DNA from: Chryseolinea lacunae
GTDB lineage: Bacteria > Bacteroidota > Bacteroidia > Cytophagales > Cyclobacteriaceae
DNA length: 64,000 nt
NCBI RefSeq assembly: GCF_016735595.1
Contig: NZ_JAERRB010000003.1
Location: 49,303 to 113,302, forward strand
Reading direction: 5' to 3'
A model generated the notes under the pieces. That model did no database searches and was not told the origin of the DNA. It saw nothing but the letters and a program-made list of their open reading frames with translations. Positions within the stretch are counted from its first letter, which is position 1; the number at the start of each line of letters is the position of its first letter. Below are positions 35,994 to 44,058 of the stretch, one piece after another. A program made the translations under genes and the position numbers.

Positions 35994-36716
35994 GTGGAAG
36001 ACATCCGAGTATTGATCGTTGAAGACAACTTATTGGTCGCCGAAGGCATCGCCGCCCTTCTAAGAAAGCATGCTTTGCTAGTGGCTGGCATTTGTGCCTC
36101 GGGCGAAAATGCCATTGATCAGGTGTCTACGGCGAAACCAGACCTTGTCCTGATGGACGTGGCTCTTGCCGGGAAGCTTGACGGGATTGCAACAGCCCAG
36201 CGTATTCTTTCTCAAAACTCAATTCCCATCATCTACCTGAGCGATCATATCGATCAGGCTACTGTTGACCGGGCGAAAGAAACCTTGCCTGCCAATTACT
36301 TATCGAAACCTTTTCAGGAACCGGATCTGCTCCGCGCAATCGACATTGCCATTCACAATGCCAATGCAAACACGATTAAGAAAGAGAAAAAACTATCGCC
36401 AAAGCATTTTTTTCTTCGCACAAACAGCCAGCAATTCGTAAAGCTGGCCTATGACGACATCCTATACATTGAAGCTGACCGAGCCTACTCCACTGTGGTC
36501 ACAACACATCACAAATACAAACTTGCCGTAAGTCTCAACCATGTGCATGACCAAATTGATCATGCGGATTTTCTCCGTGTGCACCGATCGTATGTCGTGA
36601 ACGTGAATCGAATCACGGCCTTAGATGGGAATGTTATCAAGCTGAATGAGCATCAGGTGCAAATGAATCCTGACGCGAGGGCGTTGCTCATGAAACACAT
36701 GAAATTTATTCAGTAG
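35994..36716 (+). CDS. LytTR-family response regulator
   Basis: The 240-residue protein has a receiver domain (4-120) with phospho-acceptor D55 (LVLMDVAL) and a C-terminal LytTR DNA-binding domain (about 135-238; FFLRTNSQQFVKLAYDDILYIEA...FLRVHRSYVVNVN). The start is GTG, six bases after the kinase stop; there is no earlier ATG. It is the output of the kinase at 34104. The DNA after its stop leads to a TIR protein gene that could be a target. Confidence 0.92.
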   Translation: MEDIRVLIVEDNLLVAEGIAALLRKHALLVAGICASGENAIDQVSTAKPDLVLMDVALAGKLDGIATAQRILSQNSIPIIYLSDHIDQATVDRAKETLPANYLSKPFQEPDLLRAIDIAIHNANANTIKKEKKLSPKHFFLRTNSQQFVKLAYDDILYIEADRAYSTVVTTHHKYKLAVSLNHVHDQIDHADFLRVHRSYVVNVNRITALDGNVIKLNEHQVQMNPDARALLMKHMKFIQ

Positions 36717-36804
36717 ACTCCGGAAAGATCTGACAGGGCTCCGGAAAAAAATTGGAAAGCATAGGCGCCGAATACATAAACTTCATATACTAAACACCCG
36801 GGGT

Positions 36805-37914
36805 ATGGCTTCTCCTTCCTATCAGTATGATGTCTTTGTTTCACATGCTGTAGAAGACAAAATTTCTATCGCCAACGAACTGGCTGATCGTCTTCAAAAG
36901 ACCGGGCTAAAAGTCTGGTACTCCGGAAATGAACTCATCATCGGAAAGAGCATTGAAGAAACGATCAACAAAGGCCTGGCCCAATCACGTTTTGGGATTG
37001 TCATTCTAAGCCCCACCTATTTAAGCAAAGACTGGACAATACGGGAATTCTATTGGCTCATAAACCAAAACAAAAACACAATTCTTCCGATACTTCACAA
37101 CATCACCCTGAAAGAGATTGTGGACAAATATCCATTCATGGCGGATGTTTATTGCATTCATTCCGACAAGGGCATGGACTATGTTGTGGATGCCATAACG
37201 ACACGGATCAAAGGCGACACGCCTGAGCCAAAAAAACGAAAACTCTCACATTATCTTGGCGTCGGAATGGTTGCCTTAGCTTTGTCTGGCACCTATCCAA
37301 TATACAAACAGTTTCAACCCGCGCGATCGTCGGCCACACCGATAGAAACAGCAATTCAAAACAGAATCGCCGATTTCGAAAAGTCAGTTGTAAAAACTAG
37401 CGTGGATGAGTTGACAATGGCCGGCGCCACACCCAGCTCAACAGGAAAGATCGACACCCTCTTCACAAGCTATGTGAACCTGAAAGCACACTTTCGGAAC
37501 GAATACGAATTTTTCAATGGCTTCACCAGAGTGAGATTCAAAAAAAACGTTGGCCCGGCACTCCGTATTGAAATCGATTCGTTGGTCCCGATTACCCACT
37601 ACAAATTTAACTCGCCAAAGGTCTACTTGCTCGATGCACCAAAGGGGTCGGCATCGCGAGAGGTTAAATATGCTTTTATTTGCCCCGACGCCGTCACGTA
37701 TTCGCAGAAGCAAGTTCGCTATCCCGACGAAAACACATGCCTGGTCACCGTGGCCTACGATCACTACATTCGCTACATCGAAGTGAAACTCACGTTTGCC
37801 AGCAACAAGGAAGGAACAAAAAAACACCAGATGGCGATATTGGGCTTCTTGCCAGAAGAAGAGTATGTGTTTCACAAAACGGGCGACGAATGGAAACTTG
37901 CGGAAATAAAATAA
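36805..37914 (+). CDS. TIR-domain protein with a membrane segment
   Basis: The 369-residue protein starts with a TIR domain (7-140): YDVFVSHAVEDK, the loop LKVWYSGNELIIGKSI, and SPTYLSKDWTIREF with the catalytic glutamate at E81, which is conserved in NAD-cleaving TIRs. A single membrane helix (about 148-166) follows, then a beta-rich C-terminal domain of 200 residues that is not recognised. TIR proteins with an intact glutamate often act in phage defence by consuming NAD; the membrane anchor and unknown sensor part could put this one in that group, but no defence partner is adjacent. Confidence 0.82.
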   Translation: MASPSYQYDVFVSHAVEDKISIANELADRLQKTGLKVWYSGNELIIGKSIEETINKGLAQSRFGIVILSPTYLSKDWTIREFYWLINQNKNTILPILHNITLKEIVDKYPFMADVYCIHSDKGMDYVVDAITTRIKGDTPEPKKRKLSHYLGVGMVALALSGTYPIYKQFQPARSSATPIETAIQNRIADFEKSVVKTSVDELTMAGATPSSTGKIDTLFTSYVNLKAHFRNEYEFFNGFTRVRFKKNVGPALRIEIDSLVPITHYKFNSPKVYLLDAPKGSASREVKYAFICPDAVTYSQKQVRYPDENTCLVTVAYDHYIRYIEVKLTFASNKEGTKKHQMAILGFLPEEEYVFHKTGDEWKLAEIK

Positions 37915-38007
37915 AGCCGAACGGAAAGCAAATCATCTAGTCCGGAAAATCAACCCTATAAGTATCTGCAGGGGCCGTAGATTCATTCCGAAATGAATCC
38001 GTTCGCT

Positions 38008-38421
38008 ATGAAAACCGTTGCACGTCCACAGTCAACACAGAAGACCTTCTGGATTGTCTGCCTGTTATTCTCTCTCACGATCCAATTTAATGCACGCGCA
38101 CAGTCCAACCAGGATGTTGTCTACATCACACGTACCGGCGAAAAATATCATCGCGAAGCGTGCCAGTATCTCAAACGCAGCAGCTTTGAAATAGAGCGAA
38201 CCGACGCCATAGAGCGTGGCTATTCTCCTTGTAGCGTTTGCCGCCCTGGCGGAGCAGAAAATTCACGCGCACGACAAAACAATACGCCTGCATCCGACGA
38301 ACAAAGCGAAACCACCCGCACACAACACACCGCGCAACAGTGTTCCGGAACTACGAAAGCTGGGGCGCGCTGCAAACGCTCCACAACAAATGCCAATGGA
38401 AGATGCTACCAACATCAATAA
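38008..38421 (+). CDS. Secreted Cys-rich protein with Ada-like and DUF5763-like zinc modules
   Basis: The start MKTVARPQSTQ gives 137 residues with a signal peptide ending NARAQ. A first module (VYITRTGEKYHREACQYL...YSPCSVCRP, about 40-85) is of the kind found near nucleases and hydrolases, with one conserved His and three Cys. A Ser/Thr/Gln-rich linker leads to a second module, CSGTTKAGARCKRST...GRCYQHQ, like DUF5763. Both probably bind zinc. Role unknown; the neighbours are similar small Cys-rich proteins. Confidence 0.7.
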   Translation: MKTVARPQSTQKTFWIVCLLFSLTIQFNARAQSNQDVVYITRTGEKYHREACQYLKRSSFEIERTDAIERGYSPCSVCRPGGAENSRARQNNTPASDEQSETTRTQHTAQQCSGTTKAGARCKRSTTNANGRCYQHQ

Positions 38422-38431
38422 TCGAAATACC

Positions 38432-38776
38432 ATGATGACACGAACACTTTTTAGCGTATTGATCCTTTATTTAATGATGGCGTGCGGCAGTGCCTCTGAA
38501 AATGTCTGTCCGGATGCCAGTTGTGCCAACTATGCTACTCGCCCCGAAGCGCAAGCCGCGTATGATAATGATCCGGATTGTCTGAAGGGATTGCTCAGCA
38601 ATGACAAGGTATGCCCCAACCTCCCTCAAACATCAACAGTGCCAACACCAATACCACCAACGGGAGGCAGCTCGTGCCCGACCACCGCCAACTGTGGGTG
38701 TTCCGGCAAGAACAAATCGCAATGCTCAGGTCCCTGCTGCAAGTGGGTCGTAGGCGCGGGATGTCAATGCCTTTAG
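38432..38776 (+). CDS. Cys-rich lipoprotein
   Basis: The 114-residue product starts MMTRTLFSVLILYLMMAC, a lipoprotein signal, and the mature part holds 12 or more cysteines, dense at the C-terminus (NCGCSGKNKSQCSGPCCKW). A proline/threonine linker separates the two Cys groups. The gene follows the preceding one by ten bases. The Cys density suggests a disulfide-tied or metal-binding surface protein; no family is recognised. Confidence 0.65.
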   Translation: MMTRTLFSVLILYLMMACGSASENVCPDASCANYATRPEAQAAYDNDPDCLKGLLSNDKVCPNLPQTSTVPTPIPPTGGSSCPTTANCGCSGKNKSQCSGPCCKWVVGAGCQCL

Positions 38777-38851
38777 GGACGATTCAATTGCGCATTCCTC
38801 GGCTTGCAAATATTCAAGCCGACAAATGAACAAAATTCCAACTAACATACC

Positions 38852-39079
38852 ATGGAAGATCCACAAAGAGCCATCGTTATTCTCCTGATCGCATTGGCTG
38901 TTCTTATTCTCCTTTTTCTAGCCTTGCGGGCCATCATGCTATGGTACTGGAAAATAAACAAGATCGTTGAAATCCAACAAAAGCAATTGAATGTGCTAGC
39001 CGATATTGCCCGAAGTTTGAGACCGAAAAAGGAAGTTATTTCGCCAAGCACACCGACTCCAAAAATCAACCAAAAATAA
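38852..39079 (+). CDS. Small single-pass membrane protein
   Basis: The 75-residue protein has one strong membrane helix (about 8-32) near the N-terminus and then a charged helix (KINKIVEIQQKQLNVLADIARSL), which may be a short coiled coil. It ends in a Pro/Lys tail. The next gene starts two bases after its stop. No function is proposed. Confidence 0.65.
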   Translation: MEDPQRAIVILLIALAVLILLFLALRAIMLWYWKINKIVEIQQKQLNVLADIARSLRPKKEVISPSTPTPKINQK

Positions 39080-39081
39080 AC

Positions 39082-39282
39082 ATGGCCCGATACTACGTGA
39101 ACATCATCAAGCAAAGCAATGGAGACCGTGAGGTGCACAAACTCACGTGCCCATACTTCCCTTCAAAAAATAATTATCTCGGCGAGTTCCCCACGTGTCA
39201 AGAGGCTGTGACAGAAGCTAAAAAATATTACGATCAAGTTAACGGATGTTACTATTGCACAACCGAATGTCATTCGGGCTAA
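39082..39282 (+). CDS. Small Cys-containing protein, unknown
   Basis: The 66-residue product has one early cysteine next to a tyrosine (LTCPYFPSKNNYLGEFPTC) and a C-terminal NGCYYCTTECHSG, so five cysteines and a histidine that could bind zinc. The first part resembles the Ada-like module of the protein at 38008. Widespread short homologues are annotated only as hypothetical. It is translated with the upstream membrane protein. Confidence 0.7.
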   Translation: MARYYVNIIKQSNGDREVHKLTCPYFPSKNNYLGEFPTCQEAVTEAKKYYDQVNGCYYCTTECHSG

Positions 39283-39457
39283 GGCAAATGTTGCGTATCT
39301 CTATGATAATATTAGTACGTGCTATCATTGTTGGTTCGACCAGCCATAAAAATCCTTTCTAATAAATTTTTTCTTAAACGGGGTTAGCAATCGTAAACAG
39401 GTAAAACATCCAGCGGCCTTTCGGGGTTATTTCCTAGACACAAAGAACGACACGTCT

Positions 39458-40009
39458 GTGGCCATCACGAAAACAATTTTCTTCACCCATAGCGCCGGAA
39501 GTCAAAACGGTCCTGGACAGGGCAGCTTCGATCTGGTGCAATACCTGCGAAAACAATTAGGCGAGCACGTCGTCATCCACTACCCTATCGTTGAACATCC
39601 AGACGAACCAAGCTACCAACACTGGCACAACATGCTCGCGAAAGAGTTTACAAAATTACCCTCACCTGTCATTCTTATGGGCCATTCACTAGGAAGCTCG
39701 GTGCTATTAAAATATTTATCGGAGAATGAAATTCCTGTCACGATCTCGGCCATGTTTTTGGTGGCCACACCGCATTGGGGGAAGAACCTCGCTGAGTTTA
39801 TGCTGAAAAAGGAATTTGAAAAGAGCTTGCCCATCACCTCACCGATCCATTTCTATCAGAGCAAAAACGATCCGGTGGTTCCCTTCCGTCATGTAGACTT
39901 TTACAGAGAAGCGTTGCCACACGCCATCGTTCGCGAACTTACTTCGGACGACCACACTTTTGCGGAAGGTATTCCGCAGTTGGTTTCGGATGTTCGTGAT
40001 CTTTTGTAG
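39458..40009 (+). CDS. Alpha/beta hydrolase, RBBP9/YdeN type
   Basis: The 183-residue protein has the compact alpha/beta-hydrolase fold of the RBBP9 family: FFTHSAGSQNGPGQGS near the start, nucleophile elbow GHSLGSS with S77, an acid in YQSKNDPVVPF (about D138) and a histidine in TSDDHTF (about H164). The start is GTG. It likely hydrolyses a small ester or amide; the substrate is unknown. It stands alone. Confidence 0.85.
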   Translation: MAITKTIFFTHSAGSQNGPGQGSFDLVQYLRKQLGEHVVIHYPIVEHPDEPSYQHWHNMLAKEFTKLPSPVILMGHSLGSSVLLKYLSENEIPVTISAMFLVATPHWGKNLAEFMLKKEFEKSLPITSPIHFYQSKNDPVVPFRHVDFYREALPHAIVRELTSDDHTFAEGIPQLVSDVRDLL

Positions 40010-40026
40010 CGCTTCACGGGAGTTGA

Positions 40027-40488
40027 TTATTTTTTAGATGTATCCTTATTTGAGTTTCCTATGACATCGTCCAGCCAAAACTGAGACCCCAGAAAATTAT
40101 CCTTCGAAAACATTTTCTGCATTGTTACCCGATCGAAATAGGTACATCCGGAACAAACCCAAACTATTCTTTGGGAATTCTTGGCTTTTGAAATCAGATT
40201 ACTTTGTGCCTCGGTTAGTTCAAATTTCGTCAACTGCACCAGTCTCTCCAGCGCAATAACGGCTAGGCACCTCTCGGCAGGATTTTCAGCATCCAGGAGA
40301 GACGCTATCGCTTCGTAGTTTCGACCGTTCAGTAATGTTGTCACTTTCACTACGGCTTTTGTGGGTTCACCAACTTTATAGCAACCAAAACCCACCATTC
40401 TGCTTTCGTTTCTGTTTCTTTGCTGTGAATAGCCGAAATTGACAACACACACCAGAAAAATTATAATCATGAATATCTTCATCTCCAC
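40027..40488 (-). CDS. Secreted hypothetical protein
   Basis: The 153-residue protein starts with a signal peptide (KIFMIIIFLVCVVNFGYSQQ). The mature part is mostly helical with a single CSGC motif near 105, and a HEAT-like stretch (NPAERCLAVIALERLVQLT). No family is recognised. It lies tail to tail with the hydrolase. Confidence 0.6.
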   Translation of the reverse strand: MEMKIFMIIIFLVCVVNFGYSQQRNRNESRMVGFGCYKVGEPTKAVVKVTTLLNGRNYEAIASLLDAENPAERCLAVIALERLVQLTKFELTEAQSNLISKAKNSQRIVWVCSGCTYFDRVTMQKMFSKDNFLGSQFWLDDVIGNSNKDTSKK

Positions 40489-40528
40489 TTTATACTAGAT
40501 GCCGATCGGAAAGTTACATACTATCCAA

Positions 40529-41023
40529 CTACGTTCGTGTCTTGTCAAGAAAATCCGAAAGCGAATCTGCCAGCTTCTCCATACCTTCTCTTTCGATCAC
40601 TTCGCCATCGTCGCTCACATCGTGATAGATTTGAAAAACCGGGGGATTGTCGCTCCCGTCGTTCTTAATAAAAAATGGATTGCCGCCTCCGGATGGGTCG
40701 ATGCCGAAACAAAAATAGCCGAGAGGTTTCATGGCCAAGCCCGGGTAGCACTCCACAGTCTCGCTAAAAATCTCGGCCGGTCTCGCCCATTGCACCTGAA
40801 TGCATCCATCATAGTCTTCGTCGGGAGCGTGTAATGGAAAATTAAACTCAGCATTCACCAAGGGATAGGTGGCTAATAATTCCAAAAACCAAAAAGGGAG
40901 GATGCCGTCAAGTCTTTCGTTTAGCGCCTTCAATGTCTCCCGATCAACTGTTTCACCTTCGGCCGTCGTACCTTTTGCGCGCTCAACAAAACCATCCAGC
41001 GATTTCTTTAATTGTGAATTCAT
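40529..41023 (-). CDS. SUKH (SMI1/KNR4) family protein
   Basis: The 164-residue protein fits the SUKH fold: an N-terminal helix (LKALNERLDGILPFWFLELLATYP) and the core GYFCFGIDPSGGGNPFFI followed by VFQIYHDV. SUKH proteins are often immunity proteins against polymorphic toxins, but single orphan copies are common. A DUF2185 protein, another immunity-type fold, lies 200 bases away on the other strand; no toxin is seen nearby. Confidence 0.8.
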   Translation of the reverse strand: MNSQLKKSLDGFVERAKGTTAEGETVDRETLKALNERLDGILPFWFLELLATYPLVNAEFNFPLHAPDEDYDGCIQVQWARPAEIFSETVECYPGLAMKPLGYFCFGIDPSGGGNPFFIKNDGSDNPPVFQIYHDVSDDGEVIEREGMEKLADSLSDFLDKTRT

Positions 41024-41218
41024 TCCTGTAAGTTAAGCCGTTTCAATTCCGGGGTTCTAAAAATGGCCGAACGCCGCTATGGACCAGCTACCGGAAAGAT
41101 AATAGTAAACAGGATTACTTTAGCCGCCATATTAATTCTTGCTCTCCAAAGCCCAAAGTCGTAGCTTGTCCTCAACGCCAACGTTACTTACACCAAACGT
41201 GGCGTTGTTCCCATATTT

Positions 41219-41971
41219 ATGGCCCCATCAACCTCCAACAAGCCTTTCGAAGACTTTCCTGAAATTGGCGGCCTCATGGTTTCCAAAATCATTGCCGACA
41301 ACAAACGCGTGGCCATGTTTATGTATCGCGAAAAACCTTCGGACGAGATGGACAGCGGGTGGCGAATTTTTTCCGGCTACGAAACGCAGGAATACACCGA
41401 CAACCCGGACAACACGGCCATTTACGGAGCACAAACCATTCTTGAAATCGACCCCTCCATTGCCGACCTGCTGCTGAACCCGGTGGGGTCTGTGTTTGAA
41501 CGCGAAGACGAAAACTCGGAATGGTATGAGGTGGACGATTTTGAAATGGATGGCGACTACCTCACGAGAATAAAAATAAGCGATCATTGGTCTATCGAAA
41601 TCAACAATCTTTTCACCCAACACCTGGAGCCTGAAGGCGATCTTGTTTTTGTGATGAAAAACAAAACAGTGCGCGTCGCGATCTGGAACTACAAAAACCA
41701 GACGCGGCAAGAGGTCTACCAGCTTCAGAAAACACTACTAGCCGACCGCGCCGACGACGACGCCCCCATTCTTGAAACATTCGAACTGAGCGACGACAAC
41801 GCCGCCCGCATAGGCTTCATCATTGAAGAATCGGACGAAGAGAAAACCTATAAGGTGCTCTATGGCTTTTCGGTCGTGGACGAGCAGGTATTGCAAGGCG
41901 CATTCTATTTCGACCATGACCGCGACAAAGACTGGGCGTTGAATACGTGGCGCAACATTGTGTGGGAATGA
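41219..41971 (+). CDS. DUF2185 (immunity-type) protein
   Basis: The 250-residue protein has a DUF2185 domain in its first 110 residues: GGLMVSKIIADNKRVAMFMYREKP, DSGWRIFSGYETQEYTDN and the aromatic ending before ILEIDPSIADLL. The C-terminal half is acidic and not assigned. DUF2185 occurs in immunity and toxin-accessory proteins. No cognate toxin gene is visible in the window. Confidence 0.75.
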   Translation: MAPSTSNKPFEDFPEIGGLMVSKIIADNKRVAMFMYREKPSDEMDSGWRIFSGYETQEYTDNPDNTAIYGAQTILEIDPSIADLLLNPVGSVFEREDENSEWYEVDDFEMDGDYLTRIKISDHWSIEINNLFTQHLEPEGDLVFVMKNKTVRVAIWNYKNQTRQEVYQLQKTLLADRADDDAPILETFELSDDNAARIGFIIEESDEEKTYKVLYGFSVVDEQVLQGAFYFDHDRDKDWALNTWRNIVWE

Positions 41972-42139
41972 GGGTCTGTTCAACTTATGACAGCCCCGAC
42001 ATACCCGCAACCCTCCCCCATCTTCTTCAGCACACGTTTTCGTTTCCCTGTGCGCTTGAATATATTATTTTCTCACGCGTCATCTTGATTTAGGATGGTG
42101 CCATGCATTGTCTTCGACATAGACCTTAACCACCAACCT

Positions 42140-42352
42140 ATGGCCGACCTCAATGCCTTGCTACAATCCGTCGCCGTTGCCCGTCAACAATTTGTTGCCG
42201 CGGCGTCGGGCCTCACCTATGCACAATCACAATTCAAACCGTCGCCCGACACGTGGTCGGTAGTAGACAATGTGAAGCACATGGTGTGGGCCGAGATGGG
42301 TGGCATCAACGGCATGTGGAAAACACCCGATGGCGTCAAAGCCAACCGGCTT
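42140..42352 (+). pseudogene. Truncated DinB-family gene
   Basis: The reading frame from MADLNALLQSVAVARQQF to GGINGMWKTPDGVKAN gives the first 70 residues of a DinB_2 protein, including the W-V-DNVKHM first ligand region. After about 42352 the frame continues without similarity and runs into the 3' end of the Thg1-like gene on the other strand. The rest of the DinB gene is missing, so this is a broken end, possibly a junction of inserted DNA. Confidence 0.65.
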
Positions 42353-42412
42353 CGTGTTTATTTTCTGCAGAGGAAAGGAATAAGCTTTCATGCCGTGGCT
42401 ATCATTGCAAAA

Positions 42413-43177
42413 TTAAGCATCCTCTTCGAGCAGGCTTCTCACCAACAGGTCATAGTTTGCCCCAACGGGTAACATCGTGTCTGTTACCAGTCTGGTGCGC
42501 GAAACAACGCACGGTATATTTTTGAGGCTGTCTGTCGACACCTTGTCAAAGCGTTCGTAATAAAAACCGATGCCGCGTTTTTGCCATGCGGGCAATGTGT
42601 TGAAGTTGATGCCCAGCTGAAACAGCAGTTCGTTTTTTTCGGCGGTCGAGCGGCCCTTCAGGGCTTCGGTTGCTTCGTTCACGGATGCGCCGGTGTCTCT
42701 CATTTTCCAATAGCACCATGCACTCAACGCATTGCGATGAGCGTCTTCACTGCGCCACCGAAAGTAGTCCACCACCAGATCGGACGAGGGCAATGGAATG
42801 ATGCGACAATCAAACACTCCAAGACTGCCCATAGCCAACGTGAACCGTGCACTGGCTTCGCCCGACAAAATAGAGATGAGCTTTCGCGTCTTTCGTCCAA
42901 AGCTGTCGTCGAGCCTGTGAAAGAGCAGTGATATTTCGTCGCTTTGTGTGAAGCCGTAAACGACTCTAAAGCCACAGTCCATGGTGTGCTTCACGGTGTC
43001 TATCATGGCATCGCGAAAGCGCTCGTCGAATGGGCGCTCAAGTGCCAGTTGTTCTTTGGTGAGTTTTGTGAAGCCGCGGCCGTCCAGGCGGGCTATCATA
43101 TAGAGTCCGGGCAGCACGGTTTGATCCATGTTTGTTTCATAGACGCGCATCTTCTTGTCGAGTGTATCAAACTTCAT
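42413..43177 (-). CDS. Thg1-like 3'-5' RNA polymerase (TLP)
   Basis: The 254-residue protein has the Thg1 catalytic motifs: ARLDGRGFTKLTK with metal ligand D32 and YGFTQSDEISLLF with D80/E81, at nearly the positions of human Thg1 (D29, D76, E77). Thg1-family enzymes add nucleotides to the 5' end of RNA in the 3'-5' direction. Bacterial members repair truncated tRNA 5' ends in a template-dependent way and start from an activated 5' phosphate. The gene overlaps the upstream kinase by 11 bases. A coupled kinase that would restore the 5' phosphate makes an RNA 5'-end repair pair likely. Confidence 0.92.
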   Translation of the reverse strand: MKFDTLDKKMRVYETNMDQTVLPGLYMIARLDGRGFTKLTKEQLALERPFDERFRDAMIDTVKHTMDCGFRVVYGFTQSDEISLLFHRLDDSFGRKTRKLISILSGEASARFTLAMGSLGVFDCRIIPLPSSDLVVDYFRWRSEDAHRNALSAWCYWKMRDTGASVNEATEALKGRSTAEKNELLFQLGINFNTLPAWQKRGIGFYYERFDKVSTDSLKNIPCVVSRTRLVTDTMLPVGANYDLLVRSLLEEDA

Positions 43178-43613
43178 TGTTCCAGGGGTTGATGGTAAAG
43201 GTGTTGTCTGTTAATGTTACATAATAGAGTTCGTCAAATCCCTCAGCGAACGCGGGCAGCTCAAGTTCTTTGTGTTTCGCGATCACACCCACGGGGTCGA
43301 TTTTTTCTTTTCCTTCGCGCCGTGCATTTCGTTCAAGACAATCGGCAAGCCTTGATTCAAAATAATAGCCCTTCACGGCAAAGCCATTGGTCTTCGCGTC
43401 GGTTATGTGCGCGGCACGTTCGGCTGCTGAAACGTTGGTGTTGTCGAGCACCATGCGTTGTTGCATGGCGAAGCACAGAGCCATGAGTTGCCGTTGTTTG
43501 TTGCGTGTATTCAAAAGATCAAGACTCACGCGCACGTGTGTGTTGAAAAGTCTCGCTTTGCAAAAGGTGCTCTTGCCGCTTGCGGGGATGCCCATTATCA
43601 TAATCAATTCCAT
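43167..43613 (-). CDS. Polynucleotide-kinase-like P-loop kinase
   Basis: The 148-residue protein has a P-loop GIPASGKST (8-16), a DxxN segment (LDNTNVSAAERA) and a lid with arginines (LERNARREGKEKI), the layout of the 5'-OH polynucleotide kinase family (AAA_33). It is short and lacks phosphatase or ligase domains. It overlaps the Thg1-like gene by 11 bases, so they are made together; it would supply the 5' phosphate that the polymerase needs. A hairpin-plus-T-run terminator lies 14 bases upstream of the start, so expression may be set by read-through. Other small-molecule kinases share this fold, so the RNA substrate is inferred. Confidence 0.75.
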   Translation of the reverse strand: MELIMIMGIPASGKSTFCKARLFNTHVRVSLDLLNTRNKQRQLMALCFAMQQRMVLDNTNVSAAERAAHITDAKTNGFAVKGYYFESRLADCLERNARREGKEKIDPVGVIAKHKELELPAFAEGFDELYYVTLTDNTFTINPWNNEV

Positions 43614-43626
43614 AGCTATCAGCGTT

Positions 43627-43662
43627 TAAAAACAAAAAGGCCCGGCATTTTTTTGCCGGGCC
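43627..43662 (-). terminator. Terminator or attenuator upstream of the kinase-Thg1 operon
   Basis: GGCCCGGCA-TTTTTT-TGCCGGGCC is a perfect nine-pair hairpin (43639-43662). On the minus strand it is followed by TTTTTGTTTTT, so it stops minus-strand transcription. The kinase ATG is 14 bases further on. Either it ends a small RNA or it attenuates the operon. Confidence 0.75.
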
Positions 43663-43795
43663 CTTCGCTAACACGTTTGTGATGTATTCACACGTGCCAA
43701 CGGCATCGCCCGGCTAGAGCATGATGTTTCCAGGCACAACCTGTGAAACTTTTTGCAGCGCGATGACGTATTGTGTTTATCATGAAACAAAAGTA
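43628..43795 (-). ncRNA. Candidate leader/small RNA of the kinase-Thg1 operon
   Basis: On the minus strand a perfect -7 element TACTTTTG (43795-43788) would start a transcript near 43781 that ends at the terminator at 43627-43662, giving about 150 nt. The transcript contains a hairpin (TTTCACAGG-TTGTG-CCTGGAAA, around 43733-43755) and G+C-rich stretches. No TTG lies at the ideal upstream distance, and no good ORF fits. It may be a free sRNA or an attenuating leader. It also explains most of the gene-free stretch 43614-43800. Confidence 0.45.
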
Positions 43796-43894
43796 ATCTT
43801 TTTCGAAGAATCTTTGTGATGATTCAGAAATTGTTGTTTTACTTTGTGTCAACAGAAACGAAATGAATTTCATCTCCAACATATCATTACTTCA

Positions 43895-44006
43895 CGGACA
43901 AACATGTTGTCAGCATACAGCGCATGTGTGTCCGGATGAATTGTTATGATGTGAACGTTATAAATCCATAACAAAAAGCCCTGGCTCATGTGTCAGGGCT
44001 TTTTGT
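43895..44006 (+). ncRNA. Candidate small RNA with long hairpin and terminator
   Basis: CGGACAAACATG (43895-43906) pairs with CATGTGTGTCCG (43923-43934), 11 of 12 bases. A rho-independent terminator follows: AAAAAGCCCTG-loop-CAGGGCTTTTT (43973-44004). No ORF accompanies them. A weak promoter-like TTACTTTG lies near 43840. This fits a short structured RNA ending just before tRNA-Cys, but the start is not defined. Confidence 0.4.
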
Positions 44007-44058
44007 TTATCTATCGGTTTCGTAACAGAAACAGAATGGAAGAATATTGTTAAAACAT

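Noticed and set aside
43680..43720. A further TGCCGT on the minus strand in the kinase leader, as a fifth Y RNA
   Set aside because: TTCTTCG does not follow at 10 bases and there is no outer/inner stem pair; a chance six-base match.
43688..43882. A 64-codon minus-strand frame between the kinase and tRNA-Cys
   Set aside because: It crosses the promoter of the candidate leader RNA, has mixed composition and no motif; a noncoding reading fits better.
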